From Symsagittifera roscoffensis (taxonomy: Eukaryota > Xenacoelomorpha > Acoela > Convolutidae), in assembly GCF_963678635.1 (NCBI RefSeq), contig NC_087063.1:81765574-81829573 (forward strand): a stretch of DNA of 64,000 nucleotides, written 5' to 3'. This document shows, one piece after another, positions 1 through 12,040 of this stretch. The position numbers and the translations under genes were made by a program. The notes beneath the pieces are model-generated. The model worked only from the letters and a program-made list of their open reading frames with translations, did no database searches and was not told the origin of the DNA. The first letter of the stretch is position 1. Every line of letters begins with the position of its first letter.

Positions 1-195
1 TCAGTAGATACTTTTTTCTTTCTCGCCCTATGTTACAACAATGAAAGCATTGCAGTTTAACGAAAAATTTCCAGCTCTTCGCATGGAAAACTTTCAACGT
101 TCACTTTCAACTGAACAGTTGCATTATCCAGAACTTAGTGGAAAAAGCTTGAGAAGAGAAATGTTTTTCTAAGTCTTTTTTTGGAGCAAGTAAGG
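1..195 (+). pseudogene. Polinton structural-gene fragment, copy 1 (cut by window edge)
   Basis: This is the 3' part of a coding repeat that recurs at about 380-625 and 2667-2960. The reading passes through peptides such as MKALQFNEKFPALRMENFQ and ends in a stop near position 170, where copy 2 reads on. I recall this protein type as the F54H12.2-like product found next to Polinton/Maverick DNA polymerases in many invertebrate genomes, probably a virion structural protein. The family name is from memory and unverified; the three-copy repetition is seen directly. It is too short and broken to be functional. Confidence 0.5.
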
Positions 196-199
196 GAAA

Positions 200-640
200 T
201 CTTATCGCCAAACCCAATTTAAACAGGAGAATATATTCAAAAACGCTCCAATAAGAAGAAAAGCAGTCGTAATGAATTTAAATTCAGCTTTTGCTCGATC
301 TTTTTATGAAAATCCCTCCAACTAGCAACACTTTCATCTGAGAGAGCTCGGAATTATTCGGGCAGGAAGAGCAATTGTTTCAGTAGATACTTTTTTCTTT
401 CTTGCCCTATGTTACAACAATGAAAGCAATGCAGTTTAACGAAACATTTCCAGCTCTTCCCATGGAAAACTTTCAACGTTCACTTTCAACTGAACAGTTG
501 CATTATCCAGAGCTTAGTGGAGAAAGCTTGAGAAGAGAAACATTTTTCCAAGTTTTTTTGGAGCAAGTAACGGAAAACTTGGGAGAAAGACTACCAAATA
601 TTCAATTTGAAAAATTCTGAACAGTCGCTAAAACTTTTTT
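200..640 (+). pseudogene. Polinton structural-gene fragment, copy 2
   Basis: This is a second copy of the same coding repeat, extending further 5' than copy 1. Its 5' part (about 205-380) matches 2490-2665 and its 3' part (380-625) matches both 1-195 and 2667-2960. An open stretch begins at the ATG at 402 and runs to a TGA at 618-620. The copy lacks a segment present in the 2.7 kb copy, between the words for NFQR and EQL, so it carries an internal deletion. Frame breaks in the 5' part mark it as decayed. The copies lie within 2.5 kb in the same orientation, so local duplication is likely. Confidence 0.5.
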
Positions 641-1239
641 CGAGTTTTCAGTTTCCTACATTATTTTCTAATTATTTTGGGACTTTCGATTTTTATTGTC
701 TCTGTACTTTCATTTTTGTTTTTCTTAGACATAAAAAAACAGAAAAAGTAGAGAAAGTAAGTTATTTAATTAAAAACCCGAAAATTACTACAACATAGAC
801 TGTAAAGCAGTATTCAATAACCTTTGTCCAGTACACAAGACTTGTGTTTGGAACTTTGTTGATTCAATACCTAATGCGTGAAAGTCATTGATTTTACTTT
901 TTTATCCTAAATTGCACTATTAAACTATCGATTTCTTCGTTTTTAGATTTCAATCATCAAACAATTGCAAAGATGGGTCACTCTTCGATTGTACAAATAA
1001 TGAAGAAATACGAACACAAGTGAAGAATACTTCTTTTGTACAAACATTTGAAAAAAGAATACGTTTTGATACGAATACATTCCCTGATGATATATAGTGA
1101 TATTAAAAAATCAGAACACCTTCATTGCGTTGTTTTCCATTCATGTCCAAAGTAAAAAGTGGAGATATAATATCTACAGGACAGTACATCAATTATCAGT
1201 CCTTAAAAAACTTACAGTTTAAAAAATTGTTAAAAAACT
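641..1239. other. AT-rich spacer between Polinton fragments
   Basis: I see no coding similarity, RNA gene or tandem repeat here. Composition is AT-rich with short poly-A and poly-T runs. Confidence 0.5.
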
Positions 1240-2960
1240 CGCATGAAGATAGATTTAAGAGATAGTACAGGCCAAAAAGTTTTCTTTCGTCACCGTAGGA
1301 TTTACACAATGTGGTATCTTGTTCCGCATGTTTTTCGGAAAATCTTTTTTGATTTGTACTTCATACGAAGTTATGCTCAAAATTCAGCTGAAATTCCCCT
1401 TTTTTGCATACAAGGCAACGTGGAAGAGTTTTTGGGGCACTTGGGCAAACTTTTGGGAGAACTGCAATCCCTTTTATTATAAAAAGACATAGTCCCAGCT
1501 GCAAAAAGAGTTGGAGCAGATTTGTTTGGAATCGCCGCTCCAGGGCTTGGGAAAGTTGTTAGTGGACGCGAAAAACCCAAGACATACGCAAAAGATGTGG
1601 GAACAAAAACAGTTCGAAAGCAATCAGGAGTTTAAAATATTTTTCAAGCGTAGAGCTAGTAGAATCAACTCCATTTCACAAAAAACAAGTTCGAAAAACA
1701 GTTGTTCTCGCAAAAAAAAAGTCCCAGGTTTGAAGAACATGTACTTCATCTTACACGCAACAGGTATTCCCCAGTACTTTTCTTGGTGAGAAGAGTATTG
1801 AGTTTGAACTTGAAACCGATCGTAATCTCTACTTCGATATTCGTGATACTCATCTAGATTAAAGCTTCAATTATTAAAGGGAAGGATCTTTGATGCTTTC
1901 AATAGAGAAAAAGGAGAACAAAAAACAGACTCAAGGCTGATTCAGATGAGGACCCAGAACCTTACTTAACTTGTGTAAGCAACCTACTGCAATCACTATA
2001 CTCCAATTGTCAAGTTTATTTTAACAATTTAACAGCTTACAACAATAATGGATTATATCCTCATAAGGCACAAATATCGAACGAATTCAACTCGTCAGCA
2101 GTGAGTAATAAAGGAATAGTTGCTTGTCATGGATACAGTTTTGAAGAATTTCCGGGTGCGTTTGATATGCATCCGTTTACTGAGAGAGCATTTTCCTTAG
2201 AAACAGGGAAGACTTTTTCACTTTATAGGAGACTTGCCATTGATTTTATACTCGCCAAAAACTATTGCAACCAAGTACCAAAGTTCGAGTTAAACTAATT
2301 CGAGCTAGACCTCTTTTATACGTGCTGTCTGCTAACCCAAATTTCAGTCCTAAAAATTTTGATTGTTTGGTGTTTAGTAGAAGAATTTTAGTTGATGAGC
2401 ATAATCATCAATACTTTCAATGAAATCTGGAAAGAGAAACTGCTCAATACAAATATGTGGAATTTGTAGCAAGGAAATTTATCATTACAAATCGTTAAAC
2501 CCAAATTCAACAGGAGAATATATTCAAAAACGCTCCAATAAGAAGAAAAGCAGTTGTAATGAATTTAAATTCAGCTGTTGCTCTATCTTTTTATGAAAAT
2601 CTCTCCAACTAACAACACTTTCATCTGAGAGAGCTCAGAACTTTTCGGGCAGGAAGAGCAATTGTTTCAGTAGATACTTTTTTTCTTTCTCGCCCTATGT
2701 TACAACAATGAAAGCAATGCAGTTACACGGAATTTTTCACGCTCATCTTATGGAAAACTTTCAACGTCGCCGACTTCTTGTTTTTGACTTGAGTTCACTG
2801 CAAAATGCAGCTGAACAGTTGAATTATCCAGAGCTTCGTGAAGAAAGCTTGAGAAGAGAAATGTTTTTCCAATTTTTCTTGGAGCAAGTAACGGAAGTCT
2901 TGGAAGAAAAACTACTAAATGTTCAATTTGATAAATTCGGAACATTCGCTAAAGTTTTTT
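1240..2960 (+). pseudogene. Polinton structural genes, longest but broken copy
   Basis: This is the longest copy of the Polinton-like structural region. About 1380-1790 reads, with frame breaks, as a small basic Lys/Arg-rich upstream protein (words such as KKVPGLKNMYFIL). About 1790-2960 reads as the F54H12.2-like protein: visible words include YFDIRDTHLD near 1835, GLYPHKAQISNEF near 2055, HGYSFEEFPGAFDMHPF near 2130, and an open end from the ATG at 2708 to the stop at 2960-2962. Stops and frameshifts fall at about 1859, 1955 and 2298, so no full product can be made. The identity as a minor capsid-type protein is inferred from remembered family resemblance, and the exact capsid role is uncertain. 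The nearby Polinton polymerase (4430-6950) supports the assignment. Confidence 0.5.
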
Positions 2961-3136
2961 AAAAAAATTTTTCGATTTCAGTTTACCACATTATTTTGTA
3001 AATTTTTGGAACTTTTGATTGTTTATGTTTCTGTACTGTCTATTTTGTTTTTCTTCAGACCTAAATAACCAGAAAAAGTAGAAAATGAATGTTATTTGAT
3101 TGAAAACCCTGGAAATTACTACAATATTGAGTGTAC

Positions 3137-3182
3137 ATCTCTGGATAATGCAACTGTTCAGCTGCATTTTGCAGTGAAGTCA
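3137..3182 (-). repeat. Inverted 45-bp fragment of the structural-gene repeat
   Basis: Read on the - strand this segment gives the words TSLQNAAEQLHYPE, nearly the same as 2790-2833 on the + strand (SSLQNAAEQLNYPE). It is a short inverted copy lying about 300 bp downstream of its counterpart, so the pair could form a stem. Flanking bases show no further similarity. Confidence 0.6.
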
Positions 3183-3189
3183 AGTGAAT

Positions 3190-4429
3190 TTTCTCTAGTT
3201 TTATTCGCGAAAATCTAGCCACAACCAAAATGCCAAACATTAGAGGTGTCAGGGGTAATGTTTTAGCCATGAACCTATCAGAAACAATGAGTCAAGAAAA
3301 AGGATTGGGTTGATGAGTTTCGTAGAAAGAACGACCAAAATAAAGAGGCGGACAGAAAGTGATGACAAAAATGAGCGGATAACTGATGATTCTGATGGAA
3401 AAAAAAACCAAATTTTATCTCTGTTCCTAACCAAAGTTGACCCAGCGACTAAGACTGAATAATAAATATATTTAAAGTTGAACATAGGGCCAAAGAACTT
3501 TGAGGCCAGTTATTACAGTAATTTTTTTTTCATATATGGTAATTTTTAAGTTTTTTAAGGCCACATGAATATTTTAAGTCTGTATGATAGTGAAAACTGG
3601 GTAGACCGTTTCGAAAACTTTTTTACAGATATAATTAGTTTGAAAGCTTAGGGCTCCGAATACTTCTTTGATTTAGGCTTGATGATGAAGCGATAAACTT
3701 GGACATTTTTTTTCGGATGTCAAGTTATACCATTCATAGCACTCAAAAAGCAATTTTTTTGAAGCAGATTAAATTATCTAATTGATACACTATACAATTG
3801 ACGCTGATGTTTTGAATACAATTCTTGCCCTGCTAACTGGTTCAATGTGTACATTGATTCGTTCTTTCAAGGAGTAGTTAGATAGGTAATCAGGTGAGCC
3901 ATAGAAAACACATACTTCACCCCAAATTTGGAAACTTCTTCCTCGGCGCGTGGAAAACGAAAATGTTAAAGCGTGACTATTTTCCAAACTGAAACTACTA
4001 TCACCGAACACCCAGGTTGACATTGCAACACAAAATCTGAAAACAGATTTTAGTTCGTGGAAAATCAAAACTTAGAATTTTTTAAGAACGAATTCTAAAG
4101 GTTGATTTTTTCTTACTATGAAAAAAAATTCAATCGAGGGACTTAAAAAGGTATCTATCACTGTTTATTCTGAAAAATAGAATGAAAAAAAAACTGAATT
4201 TATGTATTTTATCATTTTTAACAGACATCAACCAAAAACTATATATTTATAAATTTTTTTTCAGACAAAATTTTTGAATCATTACTATCAAAATAGTTTA
4301 TTTGCTTTGTCATTACTTCATAATTCGTTGGCAGATCTGGAGTGATCTCTACCGAAAGCGACCATCTTTTTCCAATCTAATGTATGAACCATTTTTTTGT
4401 TTTTATTTACAGGTGAGTTTTGATCGCTT
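3190..4429. other. Unassigned AT-rich stretch between Polinton remnants
   Basis: Several short open frames exist on both strands, for example 3790-4068 on the - strand, but none shows motifs I recognise. The stretch lies between the + strand structural remnants and the - strand polymerase remnant, so it may be decayed interior of the same element. Confidence 0.4.
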
Positions 4430-6950
4430 CGGTGGTGGAAAATTGTTGTCTTCTTCTGCTTCAAATAGTATAAACGGAGAGTTGAAAAAAAGTTTTTTTT
4501 TTACCGGTGCATCCCAATTAATTATGTCTTCATCGTCACTTGACACTTCAGCCGTACGAATCAACCCCGGTTCCGTGGATCTGACTTATTCTTCGTTTTC
4601 GTTGTCCAGGCAACTCTGGTCCGGGTGAATATTTTGAATATCATCGTAGACTTTTTCATTGAAAGCATTAATGATATCTTTTGTGTAACTCAGAGTTCAT
4701 GAATTTTCAAAATCACATGTCGTTTGATTCGTTTTGTATTGTCCAAATGCTGAAGAAATTATTCCATCGTCGTCATAAAACCTTTTGTAATAAAAGGCCG
4801 AGAGTGCAATGTTGTTGATTCAATAACAGATAGGCAGTGGTTACATGGGCTCTCTGATTGCAGTTCGATTGAACAAAACAGACTTATTTTTTTCATGATG
4901 AAGCGTAGACTTAACTGCTCTGTTGACACCTTTTGCACTTTGCTTTGTTTCTAACAATTTATTGTCAAGGAAGACTACAGAGTAAGCTTTTGGTTTCGAA
5001 AACACTGCTTCAGAAACTAGATTCCCTTTCAATTCGTCTGTTAACTTCAAAGAATTTTTTTAAAAATTTTATAGAGAAAAGGGTTTTTGGGTATTCGCTT
5101 AGGTCTAAATGCTCTTGTAAATTTATCAAATCTTTATAAATATCTAGAGTCTCATTTCGTAGAGCAAGGAATCTGCATCCTTGTACAAAACTCTTGCTTT
5201 CTCGCTATACATTAGCACTATTTTTTCATAGTGAAACTTTTAAAGTTTTAGTTTGATACAACTAATACAGCTGCTCCAAGATAAGTGGGTTTGTTCCATT
5301 TGATAAGTTTCTTCAGCAATGTTAGTGCAATCATATCTTCTTTGAAGATCTTGAATTTGATGCAAAATTGAAATTTTTACAAAAAATTTCACCTGCTGTT
5401 CATTTGCTTCTTTCATAAGGTTTTTGAAAAATTCGACTGATGAAATTGAAGAACTTTGCTGACTTTGGTTATTTTAAGTCCCTGCCCAACAAAAAATTTG
5501 AGAAAAGAATAGTGACACAAATAATATTTCTTGTCTAACAAAGTTTTTATCAAATTTTCAGTTTTGTTTTTGTTGCAATTAAAATTTTTCCTGGTACACT
5601 GAAAGAAATTTTTCTCAATTTTGAGTTTTTCAGCAGCTATGGGAAAATCGTTGTGCTTGTCATGAAGACTATAGGGATATTCAATGTCAGCCATGACGGA
5701 ATAACCTTCATTTGCGTCGTCGGGAGTGTTCAATAAATCTTGCAAACTTTTTCTCGTCCACTCAAAATTACTAACTGGCATTTTCATCATCATTGTACTC
5801 CCATAGAGGTTCACCACATCCAAGAACAACCCGTAGGTTGATGATTTTTTTTCGTCATAATCAGGAAAGTGATGGTTGTTAGCTTTCATAAAGCATTTTG
5901 ACCAATTCCGTTCAAACCACCACGAAAAGCCTTCTCGCAGAAAAGAAGCATATAAATATCAGATAGAATTTCAAGTTCCACTTTTGTTGTTTTCAACATC
6001 ACATCCCAAGACATATTAGGTGCAGAGTAGTAGTGACACGGGTCTAGTTCATAAATTTTTTTTGAAAAGATTCCTGAAGCATTCAAACACATCAGCTAAT
6101 AACAAAACATCCGTTTTTAAATACAGGTCGTGATAATCACCCATTGTGTTGCAGTTGATTGTCTTCCAAACGGTTTTCGCATAGTTATATTCAGTTTCAG
6201 TCACTTCAATTTGGCCTGTCAAAGTATTGGTCCAATCTGACCCAAAAAATGGCAAACTTTTTTCATCGAATTTCGAGAATGATTCCATAAAAGAATACGG
6301 ATACACACCTTTTTTTATCGGCAATTTATAGTCTTTTGGAAAATGATCTTTCAAGATTTTGAACTTTCCTGCTTCGAGTGATTTTGTTAGCTTGTCTAAG
6401 CTCTCAGGTAAAAAACGAAGGCTATCAAAAAATCTCATCTCCTAAATTTCTGTACTGATGACACCGTTTTTGCTTTATAGCTGCCAACCGATACATGCAA
6501 ACTGAAGGATATGTAGTTTTCATCGTTACAAGGTACAGCAGTTAACTTTTCATGAGTTTTTAACACAAGATTCCGAATTAAATGATGAATGAAGCTTTTG
6601 AAAAATTACCGGAGTAAAAGATTGTGTTCTTTGAAGCTAGTTGCAGTGATTGTGAGCCAGACCAAAAATTTTACCCGTTGCATGATCACGATGAGCAACG
6701 CAATCTTTGCGTAACTCCTCGCAACAGATGCAACATTGTCTCGCAGTGTTGTAGAAATTTTTTCTTTCTTCATCTGAAATTATAAGTTCTCTATTTTTTA
6801 CTCGTTTCTAGACAATACTTTCGATTGTTGACAAATCCAATCGAAAAAATCGCTCACAGTCCTTGGGCATTTTGAAGATTCATAAATGGTTTTACCATTT
6901 TTCTGGTTCACCAAAAATGCCCCGAACGAGCAAATCTCTTGTTCTTCAAC
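4430..6950 (-). pseudogene. Polinton-type family B DNA polymerase, broken
   Basis: Protein-primed family B DNA polymerase of Polinton/Maverick type, which replicates the element's own DNA. Reading from the gap edge down: a zinc-ligand stretch resembling the Polinton C..C..H..H region (ATGKIFGLAHNHCN, about 6640-6690); exonuclease/linker words (MRFFDSLRFLPESLDKL, 6385-6438; GDYHDLYLKTDVLLLADVF, about 6080-6140); FRGGLNGIG (about 5905-5930); polymerase motif A as LDVVNLYGSTMM (about 5785-5825); motif C as KDADSLLYEM (about 5151-5180), where DTDS is usual; and a C-terminal KQSAKGVNRAVKSTLHHE word (about 4890-4950). At least five frame breaks or stops occur, so it is a pseudogene. The N-terminus is lost in the assembly gap. 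The DNA-polymerase call is strong; the Polinton subtype rests on word-level family resemblance. Confidence 0.85.
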
Positions 6951-7150
6951 NNNNNNNNNNNNNNNNNNNNNNNNNNNNNNNNNNNNNNNNNNNNNNNNNN
7001 NNNNNNNNNNNNNNNNNNNNNNNNNNNNNNNNNNNNNNNNNNNNNNNNNNNNNNNNNNNNNNNNNNNNNNNNNNNNNNNNNNNNNNNNNNNNNNNNNNNN
7101 NNNNNNNNNNNNNNNNNNNNNNNNNNNNNNNNNNNNNNNNNNNNNNNNNN
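6951..7150. other. Assembly gap (200 Ns)
   Basis: Exactly 200 unknown bases, the usual placeholder for a gap of unknown size. Any open frame crossing it is meaningless. The Polinton polymerase pseudogene runs into its left edge. Confidence 0.99.
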
Positions 7151-9195
7151 GAACAAAAAAAATGCATGAAATATATGGACTCAATCTTCTTTCTGTTTCA
7201 AGATCAACTTATGACCTTGACTTCAAGATCAACTTCTGAACCTAACACAATTTTTTTCAATATTTTTTCCTATTTTAAACAAAAAGAGGCAACAGAATTT
7301 GAGAAAAAAAAACAAAAATAAAATAAATAAGAAAAAATAAAAGAAATGAAATTGGAAAAAAGAAGATTTTTTTTTCATTTTTCTCAAAAATCAATCCACC
7401 AAATGCTATGCAAAGTTCGAAGAGATGTAATTTCCTCAAAAATTTTTAATCATTCTGCCTCAATTCAATTTGGAACGACTTCTTACACCGACTAATTCTC
7501 TGCTTACAGGTTTATAGCACATAATCTATTGCCCCATTAGCTGCCACAAGATGGCCAAATCTTTAAATCCCCTATAACTTTAAAAAATTATAATCGAAAT
7601 TTATAAATTTTTAAGAACAAAGTTTTTACCCAAAAGTGGATCAATTTGATTTTTAGTCAGGCAAAAACTACGCCAAAACTATCGAGTCGAAGACTGACAG
7701 ACTGTATCAAGATTGTGAGCTTCTCACGCAGCACAGTAAAGTTAGAAGGGTATGATCTCCAATAAACAGCTTGAATGGATTTAAATATATACAAAAGTCG
7801 CCCAATCTACATCAATCATTATTTACCGGAAATTGGCGAAATTAGCTATCTTTCAGGAGAACAAAACTTTTCAGCTGATATTTAACAAATTTCCGTCGTA
7901 AATTGCTAGTTACAATTGTTATTTTTTAGAGAAAAGACGCCTTCACGAGAACAGGTTAACATTTTCTGTATCTTTTGCTCAAGTTAACGAAAAGTTTTAA
8001 ATGGTATTTAACACTTTCATCAAGTTTTATTGTTTCATCATTATACTTAAAATCTTCATAGTCGCATAAAAAAGACCATAGCTTAGCCATTTTGCCAGCT
8101 TTCCGACCCCTAGGATTTCGAAAAAATACAGGCTTGATATTTTTTTACACTTGAACTCAAGGAGTGTAAACTTTCAAAGGTAAAAAATTTTTTTTGTAGA
8201 AATCTCTCTTTTTTTGCTCAACGTTAATAAAAAAGATTCAAAGGAAAAACAATCTGCATTTTCCCCGAAAATAAGGAATAGTAAAAATTTGCAACAAAAT
8301 TTAATTTCCAAAATTCTTCTTTATTTACTTGGATTAAAAAATATATGCTTAAATAGAATGAAGTTTCTACCGTAATAATTGCCACCAATTTAACCATTCT
8401 CAAACCAACGTATTTAAAAAAATAAACACAGGTCAAGTGCAAACTTTTTTTACAAATCAGCTCAAGATAACAAGATATTTCGGATGCTAAAGAAAGGTTT
8501 CCAATTAAATAGCTGGAGTTGGTCTGGACAAAGAAAAACTGCTCCGAAAACAATTGTTCTGTACCTCGTTTCAATAGTCGTAAGAAGAGGTCTCCACGTT
8601 GGTTTGTCTAATGAACAAAAAATCCAATGCTGATCTTCTTTTGCAAGATTTTCAAATTATTAGAATGTCAGTTGCGGAGTCCAATGGTGTCAACAAAGAA
8701 AACTTGTGCTCCTCGATTTCTTTTTTGAAAAAAAAGAAAAAAATTAAATAGATGCCCTTAAAGTTCTTTCAAATTATAAAAAACTTTTTCATGGTTATGA
8801 GGAAACCGGATCAATGAGTAAACATTTGTTTCGCTGAGACATCTGAAAATCAAAAACCACTTTAGAATCTAGAAATCGACCATGATATCGATAATGGTGT
8901 TTACCTTCCTTTTACCTAAAAAAATGATTTGAACTTGAAAAAATCAAGAGCCAAACCGCGCGAAAAACAAATTTGAGCCTGATTAAATTTTAAGACTTGC
9001 TGAAAAAAAAACAGAAAAAAAATCATCGCAACTTTTAAAGAGTCTGAACTACTTTCATCAACTCTATATCCTTTAGAAGTCAACAAAACTACATGACTTA
9101 CAAAAAATTAAACACCGAGGCAAACACTAGCGAGAAAACTAGAAAGAGCAGCTCTGTAAAGTGAAATGAAAAAAGTAGATATAAACCTCTACTTA
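7151..9195. other. AT-rich non-coding DNA
   Basis: Very AT-rich sequence with homopolymer runs. I find no coding motif, tandem repeat or RNA gene. The open frame at 8224-8574 (-) is rich in Phe, Leu and Tyr, as expected by chance at this composition. Confidence 0.5.
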
Positions 9196-9267
9196 GTAAA
9201 ATTTCGGAGTCGAACCATCAACTTTGAGAATGAAACTCTCCCGTCCTTCCCAATCAGCCACTCACGC
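9196..9267 (-). repeat. tRNA-like sequence with Pol III A and B boxes (pseudo-tRNA or SINE head)
   Basis: On the - strand, positions 9260-9249 read TGGCTGATTGGG, matching the A-box consensus TRGCNNAGYNGG at 11 of 12 positions. Positions 9216-9206 read GGTTCGACTCC, a perfect B-box (GGTTCGANTCC). Spacing fits a tRNA of about 72 nt. The anticodon arm has 4 of 5 pairs, GGAGA and TCTCA around the loop GTTTCAT, which would give anticodon TTC with T33 in place. The acceptor and T stems do not pair well, so this is a decayed tRNA or the head of a tRNA-derived SINE rather than a working tRNA-Glu gene. Confidence 0.55.
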
Positions 9268-9334
9268 TTACTAATCTTGAAAACTAGCCAGAAAAAAAGC
9301 AGAGAACAGTTGAAATGAATTTTCCAATGAAACA

Positions 9335-12040
9335 GATCAAGATTAGAAAAAAAGTGCTACAAAATGAGCACTCGTGTTTGCCAGTTAGGTCCCAACATAA
9401 AGTAGATTCATTCATACTAAAATACGACTCGTGCTAGCTTGCTATTGTAATGTTTTTTTAAGTAAATATTTCAATCATGTGCAATTTTTGATAGTTTTGT
9501 TTTCGGGGAACAATTTGGGTGGGAGGTTTTGAAACAAAAATGCGTTTTTTTTTATGCGCGTTCTCTGCAAAAAAATTTCATAAAATCTTCCAGTTTTGAG
9601 TCTCGCATTGAAAAAGTATAGTCTGAAAGTTCTTTGAGATCAAAAATTTTTTGGTTAACTCTTTTTTGATAAAAATCATCGAATTGAGAAAACTGGATCA
9701 GTGCATAAATTCTTTTTTCCTTCTGGAAATCTGAAATTTAAAATGTGTTACACTTTTTTTGGCCCTACTTTTTTGAAAAGTACAATTATCAAACTCTCGC
9801 ATTTAGACAAAGTTTGATTAATCAAAAGGATTTTATAGAATGTAAGATACCAGAAAACAGCTAATAGAACTTTTTTCTAGATTTTGTACATCCTACATTT
9901 TTTGAGACTTGTTGAAAAATAGATTAAGCCAATTCCCCATCTTTTGCTCTGAAAATTACACAAAATTTGAAAAATGGAAACAAACTCATAAAATCTATAG
10001 CATCAGAGAGCTGCTCAGAAATCAATTTTAGAATGATCTTCTTTGATCGTTTCGTTATCAAACTTAGAGAGAAATTTAAAAGAAAAAATACAGAAAGAGA
10101 TAGTGTATCAGATGGAATGTCCATTAAAAACTTTATTTATGAAAAAGACAAATTTTTCGCACTAGATTAGTTCTTGGACTCCTCTGTTTCCTAGTACGAC
10201 AGAAACAACTCATAGCTAACCATTGGAAACAAAATTTTAGGTTAATTCTAATTTTTGAAATTTTTTGATTTTTCTTTTTATCCCGAGAAAGTTAACAAGT
10301 CTTTTTTGACTTTCTCAAAGTTTCATTTCAATGTCTTTTGCCCTACTGTAGAAAAACAAAAATGGTCCTCATTAGTAAGCGTCTATCTTTATCAGATCAT
10401 AAATTATCGGGTTCAGAACCTTGAATTAGTCAAAATCTTACGTAAAGAAAAAAAGAAATTTTCAAAAAATTAATTTTTAAAAAAACAATCAGCAAAATCT
10501 TTTTATTCCATAATAAAAAAGTTGGCGCTTTGAACCTATGGTTTTGTGCAAATCAATCGTTTGCTCCTGTTAGGTTATAGATTTTTTATTATATAAGCAG
10601 TTCAAAAAACCAAAAAACTAAAAAATGAAAATTTAATATGAAGTAGTTGTTTTAAAGCAAAAATAATGCGTTTTTTGCGATGGTTTTGCGATTGGTTCCG
10701 GGAGGCTGCTGGAAATTAAAAGTTTTCAATTTTCATCTCTGTTCACGATTTAGACACCCAGGGGAAAAATCACCTTTTCGAAGAAAAAAAAACATCTCTC
10801 GAGCTTCCCAAAGGTATTTCATTGTGTTATAACACATGTTTGATCTTTTAGAAGCTTTCATTGGACAATTTGAGTCAAAAACTCAGAGTTTTGTTTCAGT
10901 TTTTCATTTTGATTTATTTTTTTTTTCAAAAATTCACATAATTTTTTGAAGAGTTTTTACATCTCAGTTTATAATCGAAATAAAAAAACTAGCTAGGGCT
11001 TGCCCTGGCATAGGAGAACAAAAAAAGGCCGTTTAAAAAGTTGTGTATCTTAATCACATCAAAAGTTATCGTGTTCGCGGCCTCGAATTAGTTGAAATCC
11101 CACTTTCAGAAAAATAGGAAATTGTTAAAAAAAGAATATTTTTTATTTCCAATTTTGACATAGCAGTTTCACAAAAGTTTTTCATCTCAAACAACGCTTC
11201 AACTGAACTAAATAATTAGGTTGTTGGGTCTCCCTACCATAGGAGAACCAAAAAGGTCCCATTAGTAGACCTTTTATCTTGTTCAAAACAAAAGTTTATA
11301 GGCTCAGAACTGCATACCAAACGTTACCAGCAACCCTGATATTGTATTTTTCCCACTACACTTAATGGCGGTGGTTACAAACGTTCCCCATTATGTACCC
11401 TCTCAACTTAGTCACTTTAATCAAAATATATGAAAACGTAGATTTATTAGAACAAATTGAAGGTCTACTTGAAACGAATTAGTTCAATCACAAGTATAAG
11501 TAATGATTTCCTTAACAGGACTGGCTATTATAATTGAAAAGGAAAACAAGATTATAATTAAATTGATTTCAATCACCTTCAACCCATGCTTGCGCTTAAA
11601 TAATTTGAAAGACCCAACCCTAAGCTAAAATTAAGTTTTGACTTTTGCTTTCTCAACTTCAACAGCTCTTGATTGAAAGAAACAAAACCTGTATCTCGAA
11701 ATTGAATAAATGAAAAAATCAGTAAATGAAACAAGGTCTAACTCTTCAACATTTTTTGCAAAAGTCGAACAAAAATCATTGAAACAAATTTTTAATGAAC
11801 TGAAACTTTTAATTTATTCAGTCTAGAAGCTGTTTAGTAGCAAGGATCAAATGATTGAAAGATTTCTCATGAAAGCTTTCAATGATAAATTTCTCTTTTT
11901 CTATTAACTCTGTGGAAATAAAAAAACTTGCATCCGATTTCGTAAAATTTCAGTCAATGAGAGTAATGGTTGAACGGTTAATTTCTAGTTTTTTTTCTAG
12001 TTTTTTCACCTCCTACAATTTTTGAAAATTATTGAAAAAA
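9335..12040. repeat. Large mosaic repeat, unit 1
   Basis: First of three related units of 2.0-2.7 kb. Landmarks in order are: segment A (about 9340-9920, containing AAATGAGCACTCGTG at 9364), segment B (from about 9929, GCCAATTCCCCAT), segment C (GCGATGGTTTTGCGATTGG at about 10677), and segment D (from about 11450 to 11990, containing CTTGCATCCGATTTCG at about 11930). B, C and D recur at 12449, 13193 and 14063, and at 14651, 15249 and 16035. Open frames in segment B are shared only because the copies are similar; I see no sign of real coding. No terminal repeats or transposase motifs are visible. Confidence 0.8.

Noticed and set aside
6798-7321. Open frames of 70-150 codons across the N run
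   Set aside because: They consist mostly of unknown residues from the 200-N gap and have no evidential value.
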